Below are positions 16,043 to 24,856 of a stretch of 64,000 bases of DNA, in pieces. The notes below the pieces were generated by a model. That model was not told where the DNA came from, searched no databases, and worked only from the letters and a program-made list of their open reading frames with translations. The position numbers and the translations under genes are program-made. How positions within the stretch are numbered: position 1 is the first letter of the stretch; the number at the start of each line of letters is the position of its first letter. The stretch spans positions 1,550,001 through 1,614,000 of the forward strand of contig NZ_CP137573.1 of NCBI RefSeq assembly GCF_033343995.1. The letters run 5' to 3'. This stretch comes from Streptomyces sp. HUAS YS2. GTDB lineage: Bacteria; Actinomycetota; Actinomycetes; Streptomycetales; Streptomycetaceae.

Positions 16043-17250
16043 GCGGGCCACGGTAGCCAGGCGTGCAGGGCGAAGCCGCCGTCGGGGGCGGGGCCGTGCG
16101 TCATCCGGCCACCGGCGAGCGTCGCCCGTTCCGTGAGCCCGATGAGTCCCTGGCCGGATCCGGGTACGTGCGGGACGGGGCCGTCCGGGGCCGGATTGGC
16201 GACGTCGACGGTGAGGCCGTCGCCGGGCCGGCCGCGGAGGGTGACGGTGACCTCGGCGCCGGGGGCGTGCTTGCGGGCGTTGGTGAGGCCCTCCTGGGCG
16301 ATGCGGTAGACGGTGCGGCCGGTGGCGACGGGGACGCCCGCCGGGTGGTCCAGGGCGGAGTCGAGGACGACCTTCATGCCGGCCTGCCGGGACTCGTCGA
16401 CGAGCGCGCCGAGGGTGTCGAGGGTGGGCTGCGGACGGTTCTCCTCGCCGCCTTCACCGGGGGTGCGGAGCACGCCGATGATCTCGCGGAGGTCCTGCAG
16501 GGCCTCGTGCGCGCTGTCCCGGATGACCCCGGCGGCGCGGGCGACCTGCTCGGGCGGGGCGTCGGGCCGGAACTCCAGGGCACCCGCGTGCACGCTGAGC
16601 AGGGTGAGCCGGTGGGCGAGCACGTCGTGCATCTCGCGGGCGATCGCCTCGCGGGCCAGCCGCTGCGCCTGCTCGGCGCGCAGCTCGGCCTCGGCCTCGG
16701 CGCGCCGGGCCCGCTCGCGCAGCGCCTCGACGAGCCGGCGGCGGGAGCGGACGAGCATGCCCCAGGCCGTGACCAGCAGGATCAGGACGAAGCCGATGCC
16801 GATGGACAGGAGCCGGCTCATGTCCGGGTCGGGCCGGACGAAGACCTGGACCACGGAGCAGGCCGCCGCGATCGCCCCGATCCAGGCGACCTCGCGGAAC
16901 GGTTTGCGCACGGCCAGGCTGAACAGGCTCGCCAGCATGGCTCCGCCGGCGACCGGCGCGACGATGCTGACGAGCGACAGCGCCACCGCGAGCCCGGTGG
17001 GCCAGCGCCGCCGCAGCCACAGCGCACAGACGGCCGCGGCGCCCAGGAGCTGGTCCGCGAGCAACACGGCCCCGCTGTTGTACTGGGCGCTGGTCTCGGC
17101 CGCGAGCACCCCGACGAACGCGGCCAGCAGGAACATCGTGGTGTCGACGACCCAGTCCCGCACGGTCCGCCGCGGCCGCCCCGCCCCTTCCGCGGCGTCG
17201 TCGGCCATGGCCGAGGGCAGCAGCCAGGCGAGGCGGTCCGTACGTGTCAT
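16039..17250 (-). CDS. DesK-type sensor histidine kinase
   Basis: A 403-residue membrane kinase. About five hydrophobic segments lie in residues 35-165, then a coiled region RLVEALRERARRAEAEAELRA, the HisKA_3 box EMHDVLAHRLTLLSVHAGAL with phospho-acceptor His208, and a C-terminal HATPase domain with ITN-type TNARKHA, VDVANP and GQGLIGL. The ATG at 17250 is chosen after GGGA; the open frame reaches a TTG three codons earlier. It phosphorylates the coupled response regulator. No extracellular sensor domain is present, so the signal is probably sensed in the membrane. Confidence 0.9.
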   Translation of the reverse strand: MTRTDRLAWLLPSAMADDAAEGAGRPRRTVRDWVVDTTMFLLAAFVGVLAAETSAQYNSGAVLLADQLLGAAAVCALWLRRRWPTGLAVALSLVSIVAPVAGGAMLASLFSLAVRKPFREVAWIGAIAAACSVVQVFVRPDPDMSRLLSIGIGFVLILLVTAWGMLVRSRRRLVEALRERARRAEAEAELRAEQAQRLAREAIAREMHDVLAHRLTLLSVHAGALEFRPDAPPEQVARAAGVIRDSAHEALQDLREIIGVLRTPGEGGEENRPQPTLDTLGALVDESRQAGMKVVLDSALDHPAGVPVATGRTVYRIAQEGLTNARKHAPGAEVTVTLRGRPGDGLTVDVANPAPDGPVPHVPGSGQGLIGLTERATLAGGRMTHGPAPDGGFALHAWLPWPA

Positions 17251-17302
17251 ACGTCCCAACGTACGCAGGTGAGAGGGGTGCGGCCGGTCATCGGGCCCCG
17301 CG

Positions 17303-17339
17303 CGGCTACCAAAGTCGCGCGATCGGCTACTTCGGTCGC
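17303..17339. promoter_or_regulatory. 21-bp spaced direct repeat upstream of the two-component operon
   Basis: CGGCTACCAAAGTCGC (17303-17318) and CGGCTACTTCGGTCGC (17324-17339) match at 13 of 16 positions and repeat with a 21-bp period, two helical turns. Tandem sites of this sort are typical of NarL-type regulators. They lie between the kinase start at 17250 and the rightward small gene at 17397. Confidence 0.45.
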
Positions 17340-17396
17340 ACCGCCCGGTCCCTCCGGCCGACGCGACCCCGCCGCCGTGCGGATCATGATCGCCCC

Positions 17397-17618
17397 ATGA
17401 AGAAGATTCTCGAGGTCACGGGCTTTCTGACGTTGCTGGTGGGCGTGTGCGGGATCATCCGCGAACTGACGGACGGCTGGTTCCGCCTCATGGGCATCAC
17501 CCGGTACCTGACGGAGAACATCTGGTTCCTGGAGGACCGCGCCCTGTTCGCGAACATCGTGATCGCGGTCCTGGGCCTGGTGATCATGATCGTCTCGGAC
17601 CGGGTGCCGAAGAGCTGA
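17397..17618 (+). CDS. Small two-segment membrane protein
   Basis: A 73-residue protein with two hydrophobic stretches (about residues 5-23 and 50-67, the latter ANIVIAVLGLVIMIVS) separated by a Trp/Arg-rich hairpin with GWFRLMGITRYLTENIWFLE. It looks like a small integral membrane protein and I do not recognise the family. It is divergent from the sensor kinase, with the direct repeats between them, so it may be a target of that system. Its TGA is directly followed by the reverse-complement stop of the convergent DMT transporter gene. Confidence 0.65.
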   Translation: MKKILEVTGFLTLLVGVCGIIRELTDGWFRLMGITRYLTENIWFLEDRALFANIVIAVLGLVIMIVSDRVPKS

Positions 17619-18539
17619 CTACGCCATCTCCGCGGCGCGGCGGCCCCAAGCGGTGCCGGCGAGGACGAGGGCGGCGCCGGCCAGGCCGATGGGGCCCGGG
17701 CGGTCGCCGGCGAGGGCGATGCCGGTGGCCGCGGCCCAGAGGGGTTCGGTGCCGAGGAGGAGGCTGACGCGGGACGGGGAGGTGCGGCGGACGGCCCACA
17801 TCTGCACGAAGAAGGCGAAGAGCGTGCAGAAGACGGAGAGGAAGACCAGTCCGGCCCACTCGCGGGGGCCGAAGCCGACCGCCACCGCCCAGGGCGAGGC
17901 GCCGGTGCCGGGGAGGGCGGCGAGGACCGCGAAGACGGCGACGGCTCCGCCGAGCTGGACGGTGGTGAGGGAGAGCGAGTCGGCGCTCCGCACGGCCTTG
18001 ATCCGGGACATGGCCAGGACGTGCGCGGTGCGGGCGACGGCGGCGAGCAGCATGAGCAGGTCGCCGGCGGACGGGGCGGTGAAACCGCCGCCCTGGGTCA
18101 GCATCACGACGCCGGCGACGGAGAGCGCGGCGGCGGCCAGGAAGGCGCGGGGCGGCGGGGTCCTGGTGACGGCGGCCTCGGCGAGCGGGGTGAGGATCAT
18201 CGTCAGGCTGATGATGAGGCCCGCGTTGGTGGCCGAGGTGTGGACGACGCCGTACGTCTCCAGGAGGAAGATCCCCGCGAGGATCAGACCGAGCGCCGCC
18301 GCGCCGCGCCACTGGGCGGCGCTCAGCGCGCGCAGCCGGCGCCACCCCGCCGCGACCAGGACCGGCAGCACGACCGCGAAACGCAGGACGAGCACGGCGA
18401 CGACGGTGTGCGTGGTGGTGATGCCCTTGGCGGCGAGGTAGCTGGCGCCCCAGACCACGGCGACGAGCAGCACCGGCAGGTCGGTGAGCCAGGCGCGGCG
18501 GGGTGCGGGCAGGGGGACGGACGCGGCGATCGAGGACAC
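17619..18539 (-). CDS. DMT-superfamily (EamA) transporter
   Basis: A 306-residue protein with ten hydrophobic segments arranged as two EamA repeats; LLVAVVWGASYLAAKGI begins the first and LVFLSVFCTLFAFFVQMWAV lies in the second. Such proteins export or import small metabolites; the substrate is unknown. It lies about 107 bp downstream of the reductase gene on the same strand and abuts the convergent small gene with no intergenic bases. Confidence 0.88.
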   Translation of the reverse strand: MSSIAASVPLPAPRRAWLTDLPVLLVAVVWGASYLAAKGITTTHTVVAVLVLRFAVVLPVLVAAGWRRLRALSAAQWRGAAALGLILAGIFLLETYGVVHTSATNAGLIISLTMILTPLAEAAVTRTPPPRAFLAAAALSVAGVVMLTQGGGFTAPSAGDLLMLLAAVARTAHVLAMSRIKAVRSADSLSLTTVQLGGAVAVFAVLAALPGTGASPWAVAVGFGPREWAGLVFLSVFCTLFAFFVQMWAVRRTSPSRVSLLLGTEPLWAAATGIALAGDRPGPIGLAGAALVLAGTAWGRRAAEMA

Positions 18540-18645
18540 GGGTGGCCTGCTCCAACTCGACGGACGGGGTGGAGACTTCGGTGGCTCACACGCGGGCGAT
18601 CACCGTACCCGGCGGAAACGCGTGGCGGCTACATCTTTCAGCGGC

Positions 18646-19257
18646 TCATTCGTAGGTGCCGTACTCGGGGCGTCCCACGCGTTCGTACGTGAGGAGGGCG
18701 ACGCCCGATCCCGTCGTCCGGGAGCCGGTGAGTCGGAAGGCGGTCGGCAGGGCGCCGTCGGCGAACAGCCGCATGCCCTCGCCGAGCACGACCGGGAAGT
18801 ACAGCAGGTGCATCGTGTCGATCAGGTCGTGCGCCATCAGGGACTTGGCGAGCCCCGCGCTGCCGTGCATCTGGATCTCGCCGTCGGTGCGCTCCTTCAG
18901 CGCGGCGACCTCCTTGATCACGTCACCTTGGAGGATCGTGGTTCCGGACCAGTCCGCCTCGGTGAGCGTGGTGGAGGCGACGTACTTGGGCAGGGCGTTG
19001 AGCTTGGTGGAGATCGGGTCGCCCGGGGTCTCGTGGGTGGGCCAGTAGCCGGCGAAGATCTCGTACGTGCGGCGGCCGAGCAGGAAGGCCGTGGGCCGCT
19101 CGAAGACCCCGGTCATGTAGGCGCCGAAGTCCTCGTCGCCGAACGGGACGCTCCAGCCGCCCTGGCCGAAGCCGCCGCTGGTGTCCTCGTCCGGACCGCC
19201 CGGGGCCTGGACGACGCCGTCCAGGGAGAGGAACTGGGTGAGGCTGAGGGTGCCCAT
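18646..19257 (-). CDS. Dihydrofolate-reductase-fold protein (RibD C-terminal family)
   Basis: A 203-residue protein of the COG0262 type, with MGTLSLTQFLSLDGVVQAPGG, the nucleotide-binding FLLGRRTYEIFAGYWP and the C-terminal GSAGLAKSLMAHDLIDTMHL plus FPVVLGEGMRLF. Members bind NADPH and reduce small heterocycles, but most single-domain copies have no known substrate. The ATG at 19257 is chosen because AAAGG precedes it; the open frame extends 46 codons upstream with non-coding character. It is divergent from the SDR gene. Confidence 0.87.
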   Translation of the reverse strand: MGTLSLTQFLSLDGVVQAPGGPDEDTSGGFGQGGWSVPFGDEDFGAYMTGVFERPTAFLLGRRTYEIFAGYWPTHETPGDPISTKLNALPKYVASTTLTEADWSGTTILQGDVIKEVAALKERTDGEIQMHGSAGLAKSLMAHDLIDTMHLLYFPVVLGEGMRLFADGALPTAFRLTGSRTTGSGVALLTYERVGRPEYGTYE

Positions 19258-19426
19258 CGTGGTGCCTTTCTCTTCCGGTCCATGGTGTCTCGGAAGGGTC
19301 GACTCCCCGGTCCGGCGAAACTCATCGGCCCCGTCCGTCGGTGTCCGTTTCCCGCCAGCGACCGGCGCCCGTCCCGCGTTTCCTTGAACCCGCAACCACT
19401 ACTCGCACTTTCGAGGAGGATCCGGG

Positions 19427-20158
19427 ATGAACGGCAAGAAGGTTCTGATCACGGGCGGCAGCCGGGGCATGGGCGCGGCCACGGCGCTGCGGCTGGCACG
19501 GGAGGGCGCCGACGTGGCGTTCACCTACGTACGGGACAAGGAGGCGGCCGAGGAGGTCGTCCGGGGCATCGAGGCGGCGGGCCGCCGCGGGCTGGCCCTG
19601 CGGGCGGACGCCGCGGACGCCGGCGACGCGGCCGGCGCGGTCGACTGGGCGGCGGACGCGCTCGGCGGTCTCGACGTCCTGGTGAACAACGTCGGCGTCG
19701 GGCTGCTCGGCCCGCTGGAGACGCTGACCCTGGCGGACGTGGACCGGGTGCTCGCGGTGAACGTCCGCTCGGTCTTCCTCGCCTCCCAGGCGGCGGCCGC
19801 CCGGATGGAGCGCGGCGGGCGGATCGTCACGATCGGCACCTGCATGACACAGCGGGTGCCCGGCCCCGGCGGCACCCTGTACGCGACGAGCAAGGCGGCC
19901 CTGATCGGCCTGACCAAGGCGCTCGCGCGGGAGCTGGGCGGACGCGGGATCCAGGCGAACATCGTCCACCCGGGGCCGACCGACACCGACATGAACCCGG
20001 CGGACGGCCCGTACGCGCAGGGCCAGGCGGACATGACGGCACTGGGCCGCTTCGGGCGGGCCGAAGAGGTCGCGGCGATGGTGGCGTTCCTCGCGGGCCC
20101 GGACGCGGCGTACGTGACGGGCGCCGAGTTCGCGGTCGACGGCGGCCACGCCGCATAA
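19427..20158 (+). CDS. Short-chain dehydrogenase/reductase
   Basis: A 243-residue classical SDR. The nucleotide-binding TGGSRGMG, NNVG, catalytic YATSK and the C-terminal FAVDGGHAA typical of FabG-like and cyclopentanol-dehydrogenase-like enzymes are all visible. The ATG has GAGGAGG eight bases upstream. The serine usually found about 13 residues before the Tyr is shifted (TIGTCMTQRVPGPGGTLYATSK), with Thr or Cys at the expected site, so proton relay may differ. The substrate is unknown. It is divergent from the DHFR-fold reductase and convergent with allantoicase. Confidence 0.89.
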   Translation: MNGKKVLITGGSRGMGAATALRLAREGADVAFTYVRDKEAAEEVVRGIEAAGRRGLALRADAADAGDAAGAVDWAADALGGLDVLVNNVGVGLLGPLETLTLADVDRVLAVNVRSVFLASQAAAARMERGGRIVTIGTCMTQRVPGPGGTLYATSKAALIGLTKALARELGGRGIQANIVHPGPTDTDMNPADGPYAQGQADMTALGRFGRAEEVAAMVAFLAGPDAAYVTGAEFAVDGGHAA

Positions 20159-20205
20159 CCGCGCGAACAGCGGCGGCCACACCGCCTGACCCCTGGAAAA
20201 GGGGG

Positions 20206-20247
20206 CGCGAGGACGCACCGGTGCTGTCGGGTCGGTGCGACCTCGCG
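20206..20247. terminator. Bidirectional terminator between SDR and allantoicase
   Basis: A 15-bp stem with one mismatch pairs 20206-20220 with 20233-20247 around a 12-base loop, in the gap between two convergent genes. Confidence 0.65.
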
Positions 20248-20264
20248 TGCCGGGCGGGGTGTCG

Positions 20265-21380
20265 TTACCCGCCCAGTTCCTGGTGGCGGGCGGTCAGCCG
20301 CGCCGCGCCCTCGTCGGTCAGGGAGCCGAAGAGGCGGAGGCGGGAGATGCCGCCGTCGGGGTAGATGTCGATCCGGACCCGGGAGCCGACCGCCGGAGTG
20401 TCGAGCACGAAGCGGTGGTTGGTGTCGGGCTGCAGGCGGGTCCGGGGCAGGATCTCGGTCCAGTCCTCGGAGCCCTCGGCGGCCACGGACAGCGCGGCCC
20501 AGCCGGCGCTGTTGCCCTTGAGGTACGCCGTGTCGATCTCGACCGCGCGGATCTCGGACTCGGCCGCCAGCGAGTAGCGGATCCAGTCGTTGCCCTTGTC
20601 GCGGCGGCGGCGGGTCTCCCAGCCGTCGTCCATCTTGCGGGAGCGGCCCGGCTGGATGGTGTTGGTGGCCGGGGAGTAGAAGCGGTCCGAGGCGTCCTCG
20701 ACCTGGCCGCCGTTCTCGAGCGCCGCGAGGTCGAAGGTGCCGAGCACGGCCAGCCACTTCGGGTCCGGGGCGACCTCGCCGTACACGCGCAGGCGGGCGA
20801 TGCCGCCGTCGGGGTGCTGGTTGACCCGGAGGTGGGTGAAGCGCTGCTCGACGTCGACGGCGAAGCCGTTCGCCGCGTGGCCGCCGACGGCGGTGCGCGG
20901 GACGAGCGTCGTCCACTTCACGTCGTCGGCGAGGAGCTCCTCGGGCGACGGGGAGCCGGCCACCGAGGCCGCCTCGACCGAGACGGCCTGCGGGTAGTTG
21001 CCGCGGAAGTGGGCGGTGTCGACGACGACGCCGCGGACAACGCCGGGCGCGCCGAGGCGTACCAGGGCCCAGTCGTGGTCGTCCTCGGTCGGGTGCGGCT
21101 GCGCGGCGGAGACGCCGCGCCGACGGCGGGTCTCCCAGCCGTCCATGATCTTGCCCTTGTGACCGAAGTGTTCGGGGTCGAACTCGGCGGCCTCGGGCTT
21201 GAGCAGGTTCTCGCGCTCGGCGAAGAACTCGTCGTTCGCGGCGACCACACCGGCGCCGAGACGGCGGTCGGCGAGGTCGGCGTACTGGGTGAACGGGAAG
21301 TCCGCGGTGCGGTAGTCCGCGTACGGGTCGCCGCCACCGTAGGGGCTGGCGTCACCGGTGAAAGAAGGTATGCCGGTCAC
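20265..21380 (-). CDS. alc: Allantoicase
   Basis: A 371-residue allantoicase, which hydrolyses allantoate to ureidoglycolate and urea. It shows the family's internal duplication: KIMDGWETRRRR near residue 88 and RKMDDGWETRRRR near residue 250 head the two jelly-roll repeats, each followed by HFRGNYP or YLKGNSAG and a C-terminal HPDGGIARLRVYG or YPDGGISRLRLFG. The GTG start lies two bases beyond the allantoinase stop, so the two are co-translated. It supplies the substrate for ureidoglycolate and then glyoxylate formation. Confidence 0.94.
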   Translation of the reverse strand: MTGIPSFTGDASPYGGGDPYADYRTADFPFTQYADLADRRLGAGVVAANDEFFAERENLLKPEAAEFDPEHFGHKGKIMDGWETRRRRGVSAAQPHPTEDDHDWALVRLGAPGVVRGVVVDTAHFRGNYPQAVSVEAASVAGSPSPEELLADDVKWTTLVPRTAVGGHAANGFAVDVEQRFTHLRVNQHPDGGIARLRVYGEVAPDPKWLAVLGTFDLAALENGGQVEDASDRFYSPATNTIQPGRSRKMDDGWETRRRRDKGNDWIRYSLAAESEIRAVEIDTAYLKGNSAGWAALSVAAEGSEDWTEILPRTRLQPDTNHRFVLDTPAVGSRVRIDIYPDGGISRLRLFGSLTDEGAARLTARHQELGG

Positions 21381-21382
21381 GG

Positions 21383-22720
21383 TCAGTTGTTCCTTTCGAG
21401 GAGGCGGCCGGAGGGCTCGGAGAGGGAGCCGCGGTCGTTGATGCGCTCGCCGCGCAGCCAGGTCGAGGTGACCACGCCGTACAGGGTCTTGCCCGCGTAG
21501 GCGGTGATCCGGTTGCGGTGCTGGAGCTCGGCCGGGTCGACGGTGAAGGTCTCGTCGGGCGCGAGGACGGCGAAGTCGGCGTCGCGGCCGGCCTCGATGG
21601 CGCCCTTCCGGGACAGACCCGCGAGGCGGGCCGGGGCCTCGGACATCCAGCGGACGACGTCCTCCAGGCCGTGGCCGCGGCGGCGGGCCTCGGTCCAGAT
21701 CGCCGGCAGGCCGAGCTGGAGGGAGGAGATGCCGCCCCAGGCGGAGAGGAAGTCCGGGGTCTTCAGGTCGGCGGTGGACGGCGAGTGGTCGGAGACGATG
21801 CAGTCGATCGTGCCGTCCGCGAGGCCCTCCCACAGCGCGTCCTGGTTCGCGGACTCGCGGATCGGCGGGCAGCACTTGAACTCGGTCGCGCCGTCCGGGA
21901 TCTCCTCGGCCGTGAGGGTGAGGAAGTGCGGGCAGGACTCGACGGTGATCTTGACGCCCTCGGCCTTGGCGGCGGCGATGAGCGGCAGCGCGTCGGAGGA
22001 CGACAGGTGCAGCACATGGACGCGGGCGTTCAGACGGCGGGCCTGGCCGATCAGGTTCTCGATCGCGGTGTTCTCGGCGTCGCGCGGCCGGGAGGCGAGG
22101 AAGTCGGCGTACTTGACGCTACTGGTCTCACCGGCTGCGGCGGCCAGGTGGTGCGGGTCCTCGGCGTGCACGATCATCAGTCCGCCGAACCCGGCGATCT
22201 CGGCGAGCGAGGTCGCCAGCTGGTCCTGGTTCAGCTCCGGGAACTCGTCCACGCCGGACGGCGACAGGAAACACTTGAAGCCGAAGACCCCGGCGTCGTG
22301 CAGCGGGCGCAGGTCCTTGACGTTGTCGGGCAGCGCGCCGCCCCAGAAGCCGACGTCGATGTGCGCCTTGGTCCGGGCGACGTCCTGCTTGACGCCCAGG
22401 TGGTCGACCGTGGTGGTCGGCGGCAGCGAGTTGAGCGGCATGTCGAGCAGGGTGGTGATGCCACCGGCGGCGGCCGCACGGGTGGCGGTCCAGAAGCCCT
22501 CCCACTCGGTGCGGCCGGGGTCGTTCACGTGGACGTGCGTGTCCACGAGGCCGGGGAGCACGACGTCGTCGCCGAAGTCCTCCAGTCGCGCGCCGGCCGG
22601 GACCTCGGCGTCGTACGGCAGTACCGCCGCGATCGTCCCGCCGGAGACGGCGATCGATGCCGCGCGGGTGCCCTCGGGGGTGATGACACGCGTCGAGCGC
22701 AGGACCAGGTTGACGTCCAC
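21383..22720 (-). CDS. allB: Allantoinase
   Basis: A 445-residue cyclic amidohydrolase that opens allantoin to allantoate. Metal ligands are visible in DTHVHVND, the carbamylated Lys in [28 protein letters not shown] and CIVSDHSP. The length and motifs fit AllB rather than dihydropyrimidinase. The start is GTG. An operator-like composite element begins 25 bp upstream, between this gene and the divergent IclR regulator. In Streptomyces coelicolor the AllR regulator controls this pathway. Confidence 0.94.
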   Translation of the reverse strand: MDVNLVLRSTRVITPEGTRAASIAVSGGTIAAVLPYDAEVPAGARLEDFGDDVVLPGLVDTHVHVNDPGRTEWEGFWTATRAAAAGGITTLLDMPLNSLPPTTTVDHLGVKQDVARTKAHIDVGFWGGALPDNVKDLRPLHDAGVFGFKCFLSPSGVDEFPELNQDQLATSLAEIAGFGGLMIVHAEDPHHLAAAAGETSSVKYADFLASRPRDAENTAIENLIGQARRLNARVHVLHLSSSDALPLIAAAKAEGVKITVESCPHFLTLTAEEIPDGATEFKCCPPIRESANQDALWEGLADGTIDCIVSDHSPSTADLKTPDFLSAWGGISSLQLGLPAIWTEARRRGHGLEDVVRWMSEAPARLAGLSRKGAIEAGRDADFAVLAPDETFTVDPAELQHRNRITAYAGKTLYGVVTSTWLRGERINDRGSLSEPSGRLLERNN

Positions 22721-22745
22721 CCGTACCCCTTCTCTTCCAGCTGCT

Positions 22746-22778
22746 TTCCACGAAGCAGAAATTCAACGAACTGTTGAA
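22746..22778. promoter_or_regulatory. allR site: 33-bp composite operator upstream of allantoinase
   Basis: It combines a 15-bp element (22746-22760, TTCCACGAAGCAGAA) and, one base on, the perfect inverted repeat TTCAAC-GAACT-GTTGAA (22762-22778). The same pair, in the same order relative to transcription and with the same one-base gap, is found upstream of malate synthase at 33492-33524. It lies 25 bp before the allantoinase start. Recognition by the adjacent IclR/AllR protein is inferred from position and from the known AllR regulon. Confidence 0.65.
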
Positions 22779-22866
22779 GGAGTCTTCACTCAGGACGGCA
22801 GGCCGTCAAGAGTCCACTTCCAGCATGACCCCGCCGCGGACTCCGCCGCGGGTCCCTCTTGGACGT

Positions 22867-22902
22867 TTCCATGAAGTGGAAGAAACATTTCGTACAGTAG
22901 AA
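22867..22902. promoter_or_regulatory. Further AllR-like half elements upstream of the IclR gene
   Basis: TTCCATGAAGTGGAA (22867-22881) is an inverted repeat matching the 15-bp element at 22746-22760 at 12 of 15 positions, and TTTCGTACAGTAGAA (22888-22902) is a weaker relative. Their place in the 345-bp divergent region suggests regulator autoregulation. The rest of the region, to 23065, holds no gene that I can support. Confidence 0.5.
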
Positions 22903-23065
22903 CGTAGCACCGCACATGCGGACCAGGGCCGGACACCTCCCCGTGGCCGCAGACACCGGACAAACACCCCCTGACCGGCACGGAAGCCGGGCCCTCGGCC
23001 GCGTGTCCGGGGGAAGCGCCCGGTAGGCTGCTGCCTTGCCCGCCTGCCCCGAAAGGACCGTTGAC

Positions 23066-23872
23066 GTGCCGACGTCCAGCGCCAGCACCACCGACGCCGC
23101 CAAACCCGCAGCGAGCGGGGGCGTCCAGTCCCTTGAGCGTGCCTTCGACCTCCTGGAGCGGATGGCCGACGCCGGGGGCGAGGTCGGGCTGAGTGAACTC
23201 TCCGCCAGCAGCGGACTGCCGCTGCCCACCATCCACCGGCTGATGCGCACCCTGGTCGCCTGCGGCTACGTACGCCAGCAGCCGAACCGTCGGTACGCGC
23301 TCGGCCCCCGGCTGATCCGGCTCGGCGAGTCCGCCTCCCGGCTGCTCGGCACCTGGGCCCGCCCGTACCTGGCCCGGCTCGTCGAGGAGACCGGCGAGAC
23401 CGCGAACATGGCCCTGCTCGACGGCGACGAGATCGTGTACGTCGCGCAGGTCCCGTCCAAGCACTCCATGCGCATGTTCACCGAGGTCGGGCGGCGCGTG
23501 CTGCCGCACTCCACGGGCGTGGGCAAGGCGCTGCTCGCGGACACCCCGGCGGAGGAGGTCCGCGCGCTGCTGGCCCGTACCGGCATGCCGGCCGCCACCG
23601 AGAAGACGATCACCACGCCCGAGGGCTTCCTGGACGCGCTGGCGGCGGTCCGGGAGACCGGGTACGCGGTGGACGACAACGAGCAGGAGATAGGGGTCCG
23701 CTGCCTCGCGGTGCCGGTGCCGAACTCCCCCACCGCGGCGGCGATCTCCATCTCGGGCCCGGCCGGCCGGGTCACCGAGGCCGCGACGGAGAAGATCGTC
23801 CCGATCCTCCAGCAGGTCGCCGAGGAGCTCTCCACGGCTCTGGCGAACACGGCGGGGAACGGCGGCGCCTGA
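23066..23872 (+). CDS. allR: IclR-family regulator, AllR-type repressor of allantoin catabolism
   Basis: A 268-residue IclR protein. The N-terminal winged helix (about residues 20-80) includes QSLERAFDLLERMAD and SELSASSGLPLPTIHRLMRTL; the C-terminal effector domain includes LPHSTGVGKALLAD and VDDNEQEIGVRCLAVPV. The GTG at 23066 is chosen because AAAGGA lies eight bases upstream; a TTG at 23036 is less likely. It is divergent from allantoinase-allantoicase, as AllR is in Streptomyces coelicolor, where the protein represses allantoin genes and responds to pathway intermediates. The composite operators at 22746 and 33492 are its probable sites. Confidence 0.88.
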   Translation: MPTSSASTTDAAKPAASGGVQSLERAFDLLERMADAGGEVGLSELSASSGLPLPTIHRLMRTLVACGYVRQQPNRRYALGPRLIRLGESASRLLGTWARPYLARLVEETGETANMALLDGDEIVYVAQVPSKHSMRMFTEVGRRVLPHSTGVGKALLADTPAEEVRALLARTGMPAATEKTITTPEGFLDALAAVRETGYAVDDNEQEIGVRCLAVPVPNSPTAAAISISGPAGRVTEAATEKIVPILQQVAEELSTALANTAGNGGA

Positions 23873-23891
23873 GGGCGTACAAGCGACCCGC

Positions 23892-23944
23892 ACGCATACG
23901 GACGGCGCCGACCGGGGTTCCCGGTCGGCGCCGTCCGTATGCGT
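23892..23944. terminator. Perfect 25-bp stem bidirectional terminator
   Basis: Bases 23892-23916 pair without mismatch with 23920-23944 around a 3-base loop (GTT). It lies between the convergent IclR and deacetylase-fold genes, and its right edge is six bases from the latter's stop. The stem is unusually long and perfect. Confidence 0.8.
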
Positions 23945-23950
23945 GTCGCC

Positions 23951-24856
23951 CTACTTCATGTCGGCGGGGCGCTCCGTGCCCTCGAACGGGAAGCGGCGGC
24001 GGAAGTCGTCGGCGGCGTCCTCAAGGGTGCAGAAGCTGACGCCCGCGTGCCCGGACACGTACTCGATGAAGCGCTCCAGCATCAGCAGCACCTGGGGCCG
24101 GCCGCTGACGTCGGGGTGCAGGGTGACGGGGACGACGGCGTAGTCCAGCTCCCGGTGCACCCAGTCGAACTGGTCCTTCCAGTCCTGCTCCAGCTGGCGC
24201 GGGCTCACGTAGCCGTGGCTGTTGTGGGAGTGCTTGTTGAACATCATGGGCGGCAGGTCGTCGACGTACCAGTTGCCGCAGAACTCGACGAGGTCCACCT
24301 CGTGGCCGTGGACCAGCGGCTTCATCCAGTCCTTCGCCTCGGCGGTGTAGTCGATCTTCGTCCAGCTGTCCCCGACCCGGGCGTAGAACGGTGTGAAGTC
24401 CCGGTAGTTCTGGCTGTGGTCGTAGGAGAAGCCGTACTTGTGCAGCAGTGCGGCGGTCTGCGGGGACATCTCCCACCAGGGCGCCACGTAGCCGCGCGGC
24501 TTGCGGCCGGTGTACTCCTCGATGAGCTCGACCGAGCGGGCGAGGACGTCCTCCTCCTGCTGCGGGGACATCGCGATGGGGTTCTCGTGCGAGTAGCCGT
24601 GCGCGCCGACCTCGTGGCCCGCCTCGACGACCATGCGGGTCTGCTCGGGGAAGGTCTCGATGGAGTGGCCGGGGATGAACCAGCTGGTGCGCAGCCCGTA
24701 GCGCTCGAAGAGCTTCAGCAGGCGGGGGGTGCCCACCTCGCCGGCGAAGACGCCGCGCTGGATGTCGTTCGGGGAGTCCTCGCCGCCGTAGCTGCCGAGC
24801 CAGCCGGCGACGGCGTCGACGTCCACGCCGAGACAGATCCTGATGTCCTTGGTCAT
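23951..24856 (-). CDS. Polysaccharide-deacetylase-fold hydrolase, probably acting on cyclic amides
   Basis: A 301-residue protein with a NodB-type barrel but no signal peptide. It has [48 protein letters not shown] and [13 protein letters not shown], the pattern of the PuuE / cyclic-imide hydrolase / HP0310-like branch and not of cell-wall deacetylases. That branch opens cyclic imides or (S)-allantoin in the cytosol. Its ATG overlaps the stop of the racemase-like gene. Urate and allantoin genes just across the terminator fit a role in N-heterocycle use, but an imide such as maleimide or succinimide is equally compatible. Confidence 0.78.
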   Translation of the reverse strand: MTKDIRICLGVDVDAVAGWLGSYGGEDSPNDIQRGVFAGEVGTPRLLKLFERYGLRTSWFIPGHSIETFPEQTRMVVEAGHEVGAHGYSHENPIAMSPQQEEDVLARSVELIEEYTGRKPRGYVAPWWEMSPQTAALLHKYGFSYDHSQNYRDFTPFYARVGDSWTKIDYTAEAKDWMKPLVHGHEVDLVEFCGNWYVDDLPPMMFNKHSHNSHGYVSPRQLEQDWKDQFDWVHRELDYAVVPVTLHPDVSGRPQVLLMLERFIEYVSGHAGVSFCTLEDAADDFRRRFPFEGTERPADMK

